From positions 1 to 11,522 of the forward strand of contig CAKSDF010000049.1 of NCBI GenBank assembly GCA_934444695.1: a DNA stretch of 11,522 nt. The letters run 5' to 3'. The notes under the pieces are model-generated. The model made no database searches. It was not told where the DNA came from and saw only the letters and a list, made by a program, of their open reading frames with translations. The stretch's first letter is position 1; every line of letters starts with the position of its first letter. Origin of the DNA: an uncultured Eubacteriales bacterium. GTDB taxonomy: Bacteria > Bacillota > Clostridia > Oscillospirales > Acutalibacteraceae. The translations under genes were made by a program, and so were the position numbers. Below are positions 1-6,113 of this stretch, one piece after another.

Positions 1-1
1 A

Positions 2-460
2 TACATTCCCGTTTGCTCGGACGGCGGAATCGTTCACGACCACCATATGACCCTTGCCCTTGCCATGGGCGCCGATTTCCTTATGCTCGGCAGATATTTT
101 GCCCGTTTCGACGAAAGCCCCACAAACAGAATAACCATCAACGGAAATTATTATAAGGAATATTGGGGCGAAGGCTCCAACCGCGCGAGAAACTGGCAGA
201 GATACGACCTTGGCGGAGACAAAAAGCTTTCCTTTGAGGAGGGCGTTGATTCCTATGTGCCATATGCCGGAAGCCTTAAGGACAATGTAGGTCTTTCGCT
301 TAGAAAGGTCAAGTCCACAATGTGCAACTGCGGTGCGCTGACCATCCCCGAGCTTCAGCAAAAGGCCAAGCTGACCCTTGTGTCGGCCACCAGCATCGTT
401 GAGGGCGGCGCCCACGATGTCATTCAAAAGGAGACCTCGGTCAGCGGACTTAATAAATAA
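2..460 (+). CDS. guaB: IMP dehydrogenase, C-terminal part (5' end outside window)
   Basis: This is the C-terminal 152 residues of inosine-5'-monophosphate dehydrogenase, the cytosolic NAD-dependent enzyme that oxidises IMP to XMP, the committed step of GMP synthesis. The frame is open from base 2 and begins YIPVCSDGGIV, the phosphate-binding Asp-Gly-Gly segment of the TIM barrel. GADFLMLGRYFA follows. The mobile flap comes next: YWGEGSNRARNWQRYDLGG, which carries the Arg-Tyr pair (QRYD) that activates water in this family. The tail has EEGVDSYVPYAG and STMCNCGAL. The catalytic-loop cysteine and any CBS domains lie upstream of the window. The flap and tail resemble the Tritrichomonas foetus type of IMPDH more than the Bacillus type; this is from memory of the family, not an alignment. 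The gene stops with TAA and is followed by the hairpin at 559-600. Confidence 0.95.
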   Translation, partial: YIPVCSDGGIVHDHHMTLALAMGADFLMLGRYFARFDESPTNRITINGNYYKEYWGEGSNRARNWQRYDLGGDKKLSFEEGVDSYVPYAGSLKDNVGLSLRKVKSTMCNCGALTIPELQQKAKLTLVSATSIVEGGAHDVIQKETSVSGLNK

Positions 461-558
461 CGACGCTGATTTGATAAGCTCCTTGTTATGAAAACGGCAG
501 AAATTTGCTGATTTCCGCAGAATATCTAACCGATGACAATATAATAAAATATTACGTT

Positions 559-600
559 AAAAACCGCATCGAGACAGTGTAGAGCTCGGTGCGGTTTTTT
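559..600. terminator. Bidirectional intrinsic terminator between guaB and the XRE-like gene
   Basis: A 15-bp stem (559-573 with 585-599) has one G-U type pair and an 11-nt loop. It is A-rich on the left arm and ends in six T residues on the right. The A/T flanks on both sides mean it can stop plus-strand transcription after guaB and minus-strand transcription leaving the gene at 701-1126. Nothing else gene-like is visible between 461 and 700. Confidence 0.85.
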
Positions 601-700
601 AAAGAAAAAGGGACGAAAAATGCTTTTGATATAAAAGTCGGAAAAGATTATGCCGAAATTAGAAAAAGCAGGTGGAAAACAAGAAAAATCTGTGATATGA

Positions 701-1126
701 TTAAATCAGAAGGTCAAGACCGAGGTCAAAAAGCAATCCGTTCATTTCCACAACCGAAAGCTGCTTTGCAAGGCCGAAGAGCAGGGCGTTGTCTCTTTGA
801 TTTTTAGAATATAGCGGCGCATATCCCGTGATCTTTAAAAGGTGCTCGGTCTCCTCGCAGTTTAGAGGAAAACCGAAACACAGCATTATCATTTTGTCTC
901 TTGTGGGCGTCTTTATATCCGAAAAGATTTGATATGCATAGTGGGTTTCTATTCCCGACCGTGCGATCACTCGGGATTTTTTTAAATCCTTTTCGGCCAA
1001 AAGGGCGCAAAGCGCTCGCCCCGGTTTCATTGTTTCGGTTATATCCCGACCGTTTTCGGTCAGGTATTCGTTATAGCTCGGGCTGTTTTTAAGCAGCTTC
1101 AAAAGCTCAGATGTTGTTTTTTTCAT
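701..1126 (-). CDS. XRE-like helix-turn-helix protein, divergent partner of the kinase gene
   Basis: A 141-residue probable DNA-binding regulator. I chose the ATG at 1126 because it has an AAGGGGG ribosome binding site about 8 nt upstream. The longer frame to 1174 would run into the divergent kinase gene. Residues about 37-84 look like an XRE/Cro-type helix-turn-helix: LLAEKDLKKSRVIARSGI, then HYAYQIF, then PTRDKMIMLCFGF. The C-terminal half (about 85-141) is helical and Leu-rich, possibly for dimerisation; it contains no recognisable enzymatic motif. The gene is head-to-head with a Ser/Thr kinase-like gene, with 27 bp between the start codons. The two may therefore be co-controlled, and the regulator could be a phosphorylation target; that is inference. 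It has many Ser/Thr residues in its N-terminal 35. The target promoters are unknown. Confidence 0.75.
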   Translation of the reverse strand: MKKTTSELLKLLKNSPSYNEYLTENGRDITETMKPGRALCALLAEKDLKKSRVIARSGIETHYAYQIFSDIKTPTRDKMIMLCFGFPLNCEETEHLLKITGYAPLYSKNQRDNALLFGLAKQLSVVEMNGLLFDLGLDLLI

Positions 1127-1153
1127 GCAAAAATCCCCCTTTTGAGGTGTTAT

Positions 1154-2212
1154 ATGAACAATAATGTAAATCAATATTTTATTGAAAGCCTTCAGGAAAT
1201 TTACAAGCTCGCTCCGTCGGTATCACTTTGCATCTATCCTCCCACGGCCAAGCTTTTTGTGGTCAAGGAAATCGAAACCGCTTCGGCAGAGTGTTTTGAA
1301 AAGCTGTGTGACATTTGCTGTGACAGCATTGCAAGTGTCAAATGCGTTTTTTATCGAGACGGGAGAGCCTTTGTGGTTAGGGACTATGTGGAGGGAGAGC
1401 CGCTTTCAAAGCTGCTTGAAAGAACAACGCTTACTCCGCAAAAAACCGCCGAGATTGCCTGTGATGTGTGCCGAGGCCTTTCACAGCTTCACAAAATCGG
1501 TCTTGTTCACCGTGACATCAATCCCAATAATATCATAATAACACCGGAAGGTCACGCAAAAATTATAGATTTCGGAATAATTCGCACATTTTTAAAGCAA
1601 AAAGGGGGCGACACGGTGATTATGGGAACGCCGGGTTTTGCCGCGCCAGAGCAATTTGGATTTCATCAGAGCGATGAAAAAACCGATATTTATGCCGTTG
1701 GAGTGCTTATTTGCGTAATGCTTACCGGACAGTTGCCGTCGGCAGGACTGCCAAAGGGAAGAATGGGCGGGATTGTTAAGAAATGCGTCGAAATGGATCC
1801 GAAAAAGCGGTTTGAAAGCACCGAGGAGATAATACGGATTTTGTCGAAAGACAAGGGAAAAATTGACATACAGGACACGGCGGCCGATCGTTTTGTTTCG
1901 GCGATTCCGGGGCTGAGAAGCGGCAAAAAATCTGTGGTGGTGCTGGCGGTCTTAGGATACATACTTGCCGCATTGATGACGGTAGGTATTTTTGCCTCTC
2001 TCAAAAGCCCAAAGCAACTGCCGCTTTATGTTTTGGCATGGGTGATGACATTTGCTGTTCCGTTCTTTAGCTTTAACAATTTTCTCGGAGTATGGGATAA
2101 GCTGCCCTTTTCGGCCGGAGCCGACAGAAGAAGTCAGCGAAGGCTTTACGGGCTGCTGGGCGGACTGTCGATCTTTTTCGGAATAATATTTTTCGGCATT
2201 GCAAACAGCTGA
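1154..2212 (+). CDS. Membrane-anchored Ser/Thr protein kinase-like protein
   Basis: A 352-residue Hanks-type kinase fold followed by three predicted membrane helices. The start is the ATG at 1154, with GAGGTG just upstream; an in-frame TTG at 1142 is less likely. Kinase landmarks are the ATP-lysine in FVVKEI (K38), the catalytic loop HRDINPNN (D121, N126), the DFG magnesium motif (139-141), GTPGFAAPEQ with the APE motif (164-166), and DIYAVG of subdomain IX. Two departures are visible. There is no Gly-rich nucleotide loop before K38, and the usual catalytic-loop lysine is Asn (N123). The key aspartates remain, so activity is plausible but not certain. Membrane helices lie near residues 261-282, 289-309 and 330-349. 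There are no PASTA or other extracellular sensor domains, unlike PrkC/PknB. It sits back-to-back with an XRE-like regulator and is followed by a terminator. Its substrate is unknown. Confidence 0.85.
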   Translation: MNNNVNQYFIESLQEIYKLAPSVSLCIYPPTAKLFVVKEIETASAECFEKLCDICCDSIASVKCVFYRDGRAFVVRDYVEGEPLSKLLERTTLTPQKTAEIACDVCRGLSQLHKIGLVHRDINPNNIIITPEGHAKIIDFGIIRTFLKQKGGDTVIMGTPGFAAPEQFGFHQSDEKTDIYAVGVLICVMLTGQLPSAGLPKGRMGGIVKKCVEMDPKKRFESTEEIIRILSKDKGKIDIQDTAADRFVSAIPGLRSGKKSVVVLAVLGYILAALMTVGIFASLKSPKQLPLYVLAWVMTFAVPFFSFNNFLGVWDKLPFSAGADRRSQRRLYGLLGGLSIFFGIIFFGIANS

Positions 2213-2267
2213 ATGCTACACAGGAAAAAGGGACGAGCGAAAGCACGGTATGCGTTATGGTTAAAGC

Positions 2268-2282
2268 AGTATTGACAATACT
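2268..2282. promoter_or_regulatory. Perfect 15-bp palindrome, operator-like
   Basis: AGTATTG-A-CAATACT is a perfect inverted repeat with a one-base centre. It overlaps a TTGACA hexamer at 2272-2277. It has the size and symmetry of a dimeric repressor site, but the stem is too short and lacks the T tract needed for a terminator. The binding protein is unknown; the neighbouring XRE-like protein is one candidate. Confidence 0.35.
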
Positions 2283-2358
2283 ACTGGAAAACGGCGCGCG
2301 CAGTATAAACTCAGCGATGATCTGAAAGGATACTTTTTACATTGTTTTTGACAGAATG

Positions 2359-2392
2359 CCGGCAAAGCTTTACCGCTTTGTCGGTGTTTTTA
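2359..2392 (+). terminator. Intrinsic terminator downstream of kinase gene
   Basis: A 10-bp stem, CCGGCAAAGC (2359-2368) with GCTTTGTCGG (2375-2384), has one G-T pair and a 6-nt loop. It is followed by TGTTTTTA. It lies about 150 bp after the kinase stop codon and separates that gene from the operon at 2519. Confidence 0.75.
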
Positions 2393-2451
2393 TTGGACTG
2401 CTGACGACCAAAAGCCGACAATAATCAGTTTATCACGAAAAAACCGTTAAT

Positions 2452-2470
2452 GTTATGCTGCCAGCATAAC
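2452..2470. promoter_or_regulatory. Perfect 19-bp palindrome upstream of membrane-protein operon
   Basis: GTTATGCTG-C-CAGCATAAC is a perfect 9-bp inverted repeat around a single base. It lies 48 bp upstream of the ATG at 2519. With a one-base loop it suits a protein-binding operator better than an RNA hairpin. If the TAAAAT at 2491-2496 is the -10, the palindrome sits over or just upstream of the -35 region. The cognate regulator is unknown. Confidence 0.45.
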
Positions 2471-2518
2471 AAAACCGCCTTTTAGGGTGTTAAAATGCCG
2501 TAAAAAGGAGGTTTGAAA

Positions 2519-2908
2519 ATGAAAACTGCTAAACTTGTAATCGGAATAATCAGTATGGTTCTTACCCTGATAATCATGCTTCAATCATGCGCTGTTGGGG
2601 TCGGTAATGCCATTCTCAACACCGGAGAGGTGTCCGGCTCGGCGGGACTTCTTCTTGCTATTTTTATGCTTGTTGCAGGAATTGTCGGCGTAGCCGCGAG
2701 AAAAAGCGTGGCCGGAGGTTTTGTCGCCGGGGCTTTTTATCTGGTGGGCGGAATAATCGGCGTTGCGAATTATCAAAGCTATTATGACCTGCTTATCTGG
2801 TCGATAGTAAGCTTTGGATTTGCAGCGACATTCATAATCGGCTCCGTTTTTTCAAAAAGACAGGATAAAAGCAAGAAGGACGAAAAAAATCGGGAGGAAA
2901 ATGTATGA
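2519..2908 (+). CDS. Small four-helix membrane protein, function unknown
   Basis: A 129-residue hydrophobic protein. The ATG at 2519 is preferred over an in-frame TTG two codons earlier because AAGGAGG lies 7 nt upstream of it. Four hydrophobic segments are visible: about residues 5-23, 42-60, 66-84 and 92-112, with many Gly/Ala residues. The C-terminal 20 residues are highly charged (KRQDKSKKDEKNREENV) and probably cytosolic. The first segment ends in LQSC (C24), a near-lipobox with Gln at -2, so N-terminal processing to a lipoprotein is a minor alternative. The general look is that of the DUF4064-like small integral membrane proteins of Firmicutes, but I cannot confirm the family. Its stop codon overlaps the start of the lipoprotein gene (ATGA), so the two are translationally coupled and probably act together. 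Confidence 0.75.
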   Translation: MKTAKLVIGIISMVLTLIIMLQSCAVGVGNAILNTGEVSGSAGLLLAIFMLVAGIVGVAARKSVAGGFVAGAFYLVGGIIGVANYQSYYDLLIWSIVSFGFAATFIIGSVFSKRQDKSKKDEKNREENV

Positions 2909-3774
2909 AAAACAGAATCAAATCATGGATAGCTTTTGGAACGGTGCTGTGCCTTATTTTGAGCTTTTGTTCATGTATGGGCGATACGGCGCCTGGCGGA
3001 GATTCGGCTAAAATCGATTCAAAAAAGAACGAGAAGGTTACCGTTGAGGAGCAAAAATGCTTTGAATATGACGGATTTTCGGTGACCGTTAAGGGATATA
3101 AGGACGACGGTATTTTCGGGCCGGAATTTGCTCTTTATATAGAAAACAACAGCTCTGAAGATCGTATTTTAGGATGCAGGGAGCTTATAATAAACAATTG
3201 TATGGTTACAAATCTTTTGTCCGTTACCGTTCCTGCTGGGTCAAAGGCAAACGATGCTTTGGACATCTCGTCGTCTGATCTGAAAAAGGCCGGAATAGAT
3301 ACGGTGGGCAAGGTAGAAGCCTATTTTATTGTTATGACAAGCGCTCTTGAAACGATATATTCGGCCGATCCGGTTACAATCAAAACCTCGGCCTATGATT
3401 CGTGCGGAGAAGTCGCTCCCTCTGAAACAGGAACCGAGCTTTTCAATGAAGGCGGGGTAAAAATAGGATTTTGCAGAATTTCTGAGGACGAGATTTTGGG
3501 AAAATCGGCTACCCTTTATGTTGAAAACAATTCTGATAAAGACATAATCGTTCAAGCTGACAATTTTACGGTCAATGATTTTAAAATTACGGAAATTTTC
3601 ACTTCCACCGTCTATTCGGGAAAACACGCCTATTCAGATATTACAATGACTTCCGATCAGCTTGAACAAAACGGAATTACAAACATAGAAAAGCTTTCGA
3701 TGAAGTTTATTGTTATGAAAGACGGAACGTTTGACAGAATCTCTGAAAGCGGCGTTGTAACTGTCAAGATTTAA
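2905..3774 (+). CDS. Lipoprotein with two tandem copies of one domain, function unknown
   Basis: A 289-residue predicted lipoprotein. Its positively charged N-terminus and hydrophobic segment end in SFCSC. Cleavage before C24 (Ser at -1) fits better than before C22. After a polar linker (about 25-50) come two related domains, about residues 52-161 and 179-289. Matching landmarks are ALYIENNSSEDRI / TLYVENNSDKDII, VTNLLSVTVPAGSKA / ITEIFTSTVYSGKHA, ISSSDLKKAGIDTVGKV / MTSDQLEQNGITNIEKL, and YFIVM / KFIVM. The beta-rich composition resembles extracellular immunoglobulin-like or DUF5067-type lipoprotein domains, but no ligand or enzymatic residues are recognisable. The protein is expected to be anchored to the outer face of the membrane. 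It is coupled by a 4-nt overlap to the preceding membrane-protein gene, and AGGAGG-like GGGAGGA at about 2892 serves as ribosome binding site. A terminator follows at 3832. Confidence 0.8.
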   Translation: MKNRIKSWIAFGTVLCLILSFCSCMGDTAPGGDSAKIDSKKNEKVTVEEQKCFEYDGFSVTVKGYKDDGIFGPEFALYIENNSSEDRILGCRELIINNCMVTNLLSVTVPAGSKANDALDISSSDLKKAGIDTVGKVEAYFIVMTSALETIYSADPVTIKTSAYDSCGEVAPSETGTELFNEGGVKIGFCRISEDEILGKSATLYVENNSDKDIIVQADNFTVNDFKITEIFTSTVYSGKHAYSDITMTSDQLEQNGITNIEKLSMKFIVMKDGTFDRISESGVVTVKI

Positions 3775-3831
3775 AGAGATAACATTTGTCGGCAAACTAC
3801 ACCGAGACTTTATAATTCACTTATGACAAAA

Positions 3832-3885
3832 AAGAAAAGGGAAGGACTGCACCTTAGGCGGTTGCTTCCCTTTTTCTTGCCTTTT
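3832..3885 (+). terminator. Intrinsic terminator after lipoprotein gene
   Basis: AAGAAAAGGGAAG (3832-3844) pairs with CTTCCCTTTTTCTT (3865-3878), with a one-base bulge. Inside it, ACTGC pairs with GCGGT, giving a long interrupted stem. T runs follow on the right arm and after it. The A-rich left flank would also allow some activity on the other strand. Confidence 0.8.
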
Positions 3886-3905
3886 TAAAAGCTTTGTGAT
3901 AGTAT
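3877..3905 (+). promoter_or_regulatory. Candidate promoter for the two-component genes
   Basis: TTGCCT (3877-3882), a 17-nt spacer and TAGTAT (3900-3905) match the vegetative consensus at 4 of 6 positions each. They lie just after the terminator of the previous operon and about 120 bp upstream of the response regulator ATG. TATAGA at 3903-3908 is an alternative -10 but would have a poor -35. No TNACA-N4-TGTAA site is seen here, so I see no sign of autoregulation through that site. Confidence 0.4.
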
Positions 3906-4024
3906 AGATGTGTTATTTATATCCTTCTTATGAAACGAAAGCCTGTAATGAAAAAAGGCGGAGAATGAAAGACGGGACGAAAACGCAGGGGACGGTTGAT
4001 CCTTGCGGAATTTTGGGGGAAAGT

Positions 4025-4696
4025 ATGTATAAGCTGTTTTTGGTTGAAGATGACGACGGCATTGCCGAGGCTGTTAAAAAGCTCGGAATGTCCTGGGGAC
4101 TTGATGTGGAGGTGTGCAGTGACTTTGCGAATGTCACTGCCCGGTTTGCCGAGTTTTCTCCCCACATCGTGCTGCTCGACATCGGTCTGCCTTTTTTTGA
4201 TGGATTTCACTGGTGTCGGGAAATAAGGGCACTTTCAAAGGTGCCGATAATCTTCATCTCCTCGGCGGGAGACAATATGAACATCGTTATGGCGGTCAAT
4301 ATGGGAGCCGACGATTTTGTCACAAAGCCCTTTGACGGAAGGGTGCTTATGGCCAAGGTACAGGCGCTTCTTCGCAGAACATACGACTTTTCCGAAGGAA
4401 CTGCCCTTATCGAACACGGGGGAGCGGTGCTGAATAAAGACGACGGAAGCTTAAGCTTTAAGGGGAAAAAAATACCGCTCAGCAAAAACGAGTACCGCAT
4501 ACTTCTTTGCCTTATGGAAAATCGGGGTAAAACGGTCAGTCGGGAAAAGCTTATGGAACAGCTTTGGGAAACCGATCAGTTTGTGGACGAAAACACTCTG
4601 ACCGTTAATGTTAACCGGCTTAGAAAAAAGCTTTCGTCCGCAGGCTTAGACAAGTTTATAACCACAAAGTTCGGCCAGGGGTATATTGTGGAATAA
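4025..4696 (+). CDS. OmpR/PhoB-type response regulator (BceR-like)
   Basis: A 223-residue cytosolic transcription activator of a two-component system. The receiver domain (about 1-115) has the acidic pocket EDD (8-10), the phosphorylation site D52 in LLDIGLP, Ser79 at the switch position and K101 in TKPF. The C-terminal winged helix (about 125-223) has SKNEYRILLCLM, the recognition-helix region ENTLTVNVNRLRKKL and the GQGYIV end. The start is the ATG at 4025 because the receiver fold begins there (MYKLFLVEDD) and GGGGGA lies just upstream. An in-frame ATG at 3965 would add 20 unstructured residues. A six-codon micro-frame (3948-3968) ends overlapping that ATG, probably by chance. With the kinase and ABC genes downstream, this is best read as the regulator of a Bce-type antimicrobial-peptide response. 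Its likely target is the inverted repeat at 6022-6035. Confidence 0.92.
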   Translation: MYKLFLVEDDDGIAEAVKKLGMSWGLDVEVCSDFANVTARFAEFSPHIVLLDIGLPFFDGFHWCREIRALSKVPIIFISSAGDNMNIVMAVNMGADDFVTKPFDGRVLMAKVQALLRRTYDFSEGTALIEHGGAVLNKDDGSLSFKGKKIPLSKNEYRILLCLMENRGKTVSREKLMEQLWETDQFVDENTLTVNVNRLRKKLSSAGLDKFITTKFGQGYIVE

Positions 4697-4798
4697 TGAT
4701 ACGCACAGTGTGCAGATAATGTGCCACGATTTGCGGAAATCGCAAAAAGGACGATATATCCGTTGCGGAAAAACGAAAACACCCTAACAGGAGATTTT

Positions 4799-5788
4799 AT
4801 GAAACTGTTTTTTAGATATTTAAAATCGAAGATATGGCCCATAGCGGCGTTTTTTGTCTTTGTCGGAATATTTATTGCCGCACTTTTGCTTTATAATGTG
4901 CCGATAAAGGCTGTTCTTTATCCCGCCTTTGTTTGCGCTCTTTGCGGTGCGGGACTTTTAGCGGTGGACTTTGCCAAACAGCGGAAAAGGCACGCTTTGC
5001 TTGAAAAGGCAGCGGGTTTGGCGGCGGCCGAAATAGACAGCCTTCCGATACCCGGCGATATAGACGGCGAGGATTATCAGAAGATCATCCTTTCTTTAAA
5101 GGAGCAGACGGGCGAGATCCTTTGCGACAACAAGCGTAAGCTCCGCGATACCGTAGAATATTATACTCTTTGGGCCCACCAGATAAAAACCCCCATTGCC
5201 TCTATGAGACTGGCTCTTGAAGGGGAGGACACGCCTCTTTCGCGAAGGCTTAATTCCGATCTCTTCAGAATAGAGCAATACGCCGAAATGGTTATGACCT
5301 ATCTGCGGCTTGATTTTGAAAACACCGACTATGTTTTAAAGGAATACGATATCGACGCTTTAATAAAAAAATCGGTGAAAAGCTTTTTTGGTGAATTTAT
5401 AAACAAACGGCTGTCTCTTGATTACAGCCCCGTTAAAACGAGCATTGTCACCGATGAAAAGTGGTTTTGCTTTGTGCTTGAGCAGCTTATTTCAAATGCC
5501 CTTAAATACACTGGTGAGGGCGGCGTGAAAATCTATATGAAGGACAGTGCTCTTTGTATTGAGGACAGCGGAATGGGTATTGCAAAAGAAGATCTGCCGA
5601 GAATTTTTGAGCGGGGATACACAGGCATGACCGGCCGAAACGACCGCCGCTCCAGCGGAATAGGACTTTATCTTTGCAAGAGAATATGCAAAAATCTTAA
5701 CATAGGAATAAAGGCAAGCTCAAAGGTGGGGAAAGGCTCGGTTTTTGAGCTGGAGCTTAAAGAGGCGGTAAAGAACAAGGAGCGATAG
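4799..5788 (+). CDS. Intramembrane-sensing histidine kinase (BceS-like)
   Basis: A 329-residue membrane histidine kinase. The ATG at 4799 has AGGAG 5 nt upstream. Two membrane helices near residues 13-33 and 38-58 are joined by only a few residues, so there is virtually no extracellular sensor. This is the hallmark of BceS-like kinases, which respond through the partner transporter. The phosphorylation motif is HQIKTPIAS with H127, the typical sequence of this subgroup. The ATPase domain shows the N box (N233 in LISNALKY), G1 (D256 in DSGMGI), F box region RIFERGYTG and G2 (SGIGLYL, G287 and G289). It would phosphorylate the regulator encoded 102 bp upstream. That gap contains only short palindromes (4703-4713, and TTGCG/CGCAA at about 4733-4747) and no clear terminator, so co-transcription is likely. 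The transporter genes follow after a 411-bp non-coding region. Confidence 0.92.
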   Translation: MKLFFRYLKSKIWPIAAFFVFVGIFIAALLLYNVPIKAVLYPAFVCALCGAGLLAVDFAKQRKRHALLEKAAGLAAAEIDSLPIPGDIDGEDYQKIILSLKEQTGEILCDNKRKLRDTVEYYTLWAHQIKTPIASMRLALEGEDTPLSRRLNSDLFRIEQYAEMVMTYLRLDFENTDYVLKEYDIDALIKKSVKSFFGEFINKRLSLDYSPVKTSIVTDEKWFCFVLEQLISNALKYTGEGGVKIYMKDSALCIEDSGMGIAKEDLPRIFERGYTGMTGRNDRRSSGIGLYLCKRICKNLNIGIKASSKVGKGSVFELELKEAVKNKER

Positions 5789-5809
5789 AACGGTCGTGCT
5801 GTTACGGTA

Positions 5810-5949
5810 GCTGAGGCAGTCAGCGTAAGCTGACAGGAGGGAGGCCTCGGTGAAAACGCATAGGCAGTTTGAAACGACGGTTTTGATTTCTTCTGATAAT
5901 TGCAGGATATTGCTCCCTCCGATCTCGGCAGAGCCGAGACAGCCTCAGC
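5810..5949. repeat. Four-way-junction palindromic element (structured RNA or REP-like repeat)
   Basis: Four perfect Watson-Crick helices nest without a mismatch. P1 is GCTGAGGC (5810-5817) with GCCTCAGC (5942-5949). P2 is GTCAGC (5819-5824) with GCTGAC (5829-5834), closed by a GTAA loop. P3 is GGAGGGAG (5836-5843) with CTCCCTCC (5913-5920), enclosing about 70 nt. P4 is TCTCGGC (5923-5929) with GCCGAGA (5933-5939). Junction linkers are only 1, 1, 2 and 2 nt. There is no T tract after P1, so it is not a standard terminator. The 5' strand of P1 can instead pair with GCCTCGG at 5844-5850, giving a mutually exclusive fold. It could be a 3'-UTR or leader RNA structure, or a dispersed palindromic repeat: the GTCAGC/GCTGAC plus CTCCCTCC signature resembles intergenic repeats I recall from Clostridia, unverified. 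Confidence 0.6.
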
Positions 5950-6021
5950 GGTGGGCTTGGTGTAAACTTTGGCGAGAATTATTCATAAACAGAAAGACGG
6001 TTAGGCCGTAAAGCAAAGGAC

Positions 6022-6035
6022 TTACAAAAGTGTAA
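6022..6035. promoter_or_regulatory. BceR-type response regulator binding site
   Basis: TTACA-AAAG-TGTAA matches the TNACA-N4-TGTAA inverted repeat reported for BceR-like regulators at every defined position. The palindrome extends one more pair (C/G) on each side (6021-6036). A second TGTAA half-site lies at 6052-6056, 21 bp or two helical turns further, between the main site and the -35. This fits activation of the ABC genes by the regulator encoded at 4025-4696. Confidence 0.72.
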
Positions 6036-6066
6036 GAAATGAATCGGGAAATGTAAGGCAATTCGA

Positions 6067-6096
6067 TTGTTTTATCTTTCCCGTTTTTGCTAAAAT
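6067..6096 (+). promoter_or_regulatory. Extended -10 promoter of the ABC transporter operon
   Basis: TTGTTT (6067-6072), an 18-nt spacer and TAAAAT (6091-6096) are preceded by the extended -10 dinucleotide TG at 6088-6089. The start of transcription would be near 6102-6104, giving a leader of about 97 nt. The -35 is weak and the spacer long, as expected for an activated promoter. The regulator site lies 31 bp upstream of the -35. Confidence 0.65.
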
Positions 6097-6113
6097 GAGA
6101 GCAGAAAAGTGAG

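Larger units (their letters stand above)
2213..2518. other. Non-coding stretch between kinase gene and membrane-protein operon
   Basis: About 306 bp with no convincing coding frame. It holds a short perfect palindrome (2268-2282), the kinase-gene terminator (2359-2392), a second perfect palindrome (2452-2470) and the ribosome binding site of the next gene (AAGGAGG, 2505-2511). A TTGACA at 2272-2277 has no well-spaced -10 box; the nearest TATAAA is 26 nt downstream. TAAAAT at 2491-2496 could be a -10 for the downstream operon but lacks a good -35. Confidence 0.6.

Noticed and set aside
589..807. Open frame on the plus strand after guaB, 72 residues, Lys/Arg-rich
   Set aside because: It begins with GTG inside the terminator hairpin, has no ribosome binding site, and runs antisense through the 3' end of the XRE-like gene.
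2272..2305. TTGACA with a downstream TATAAA as a strong promoter
   Set aside because: The hexamers are 26 nt apart, well outside the normal 16-18 nt spacing.
3908..4024. Longer start for the response regulator (TTG/ATG codons upstream, and a six-codon micro-frame at 3948-3968)
   Set aside because: The receiver domain begins exactly at the ATG at 4025. The extension is not part of any receiver fold, and the micro-frame shows no leader-peptide feature such as a codon run or a following attenuator.
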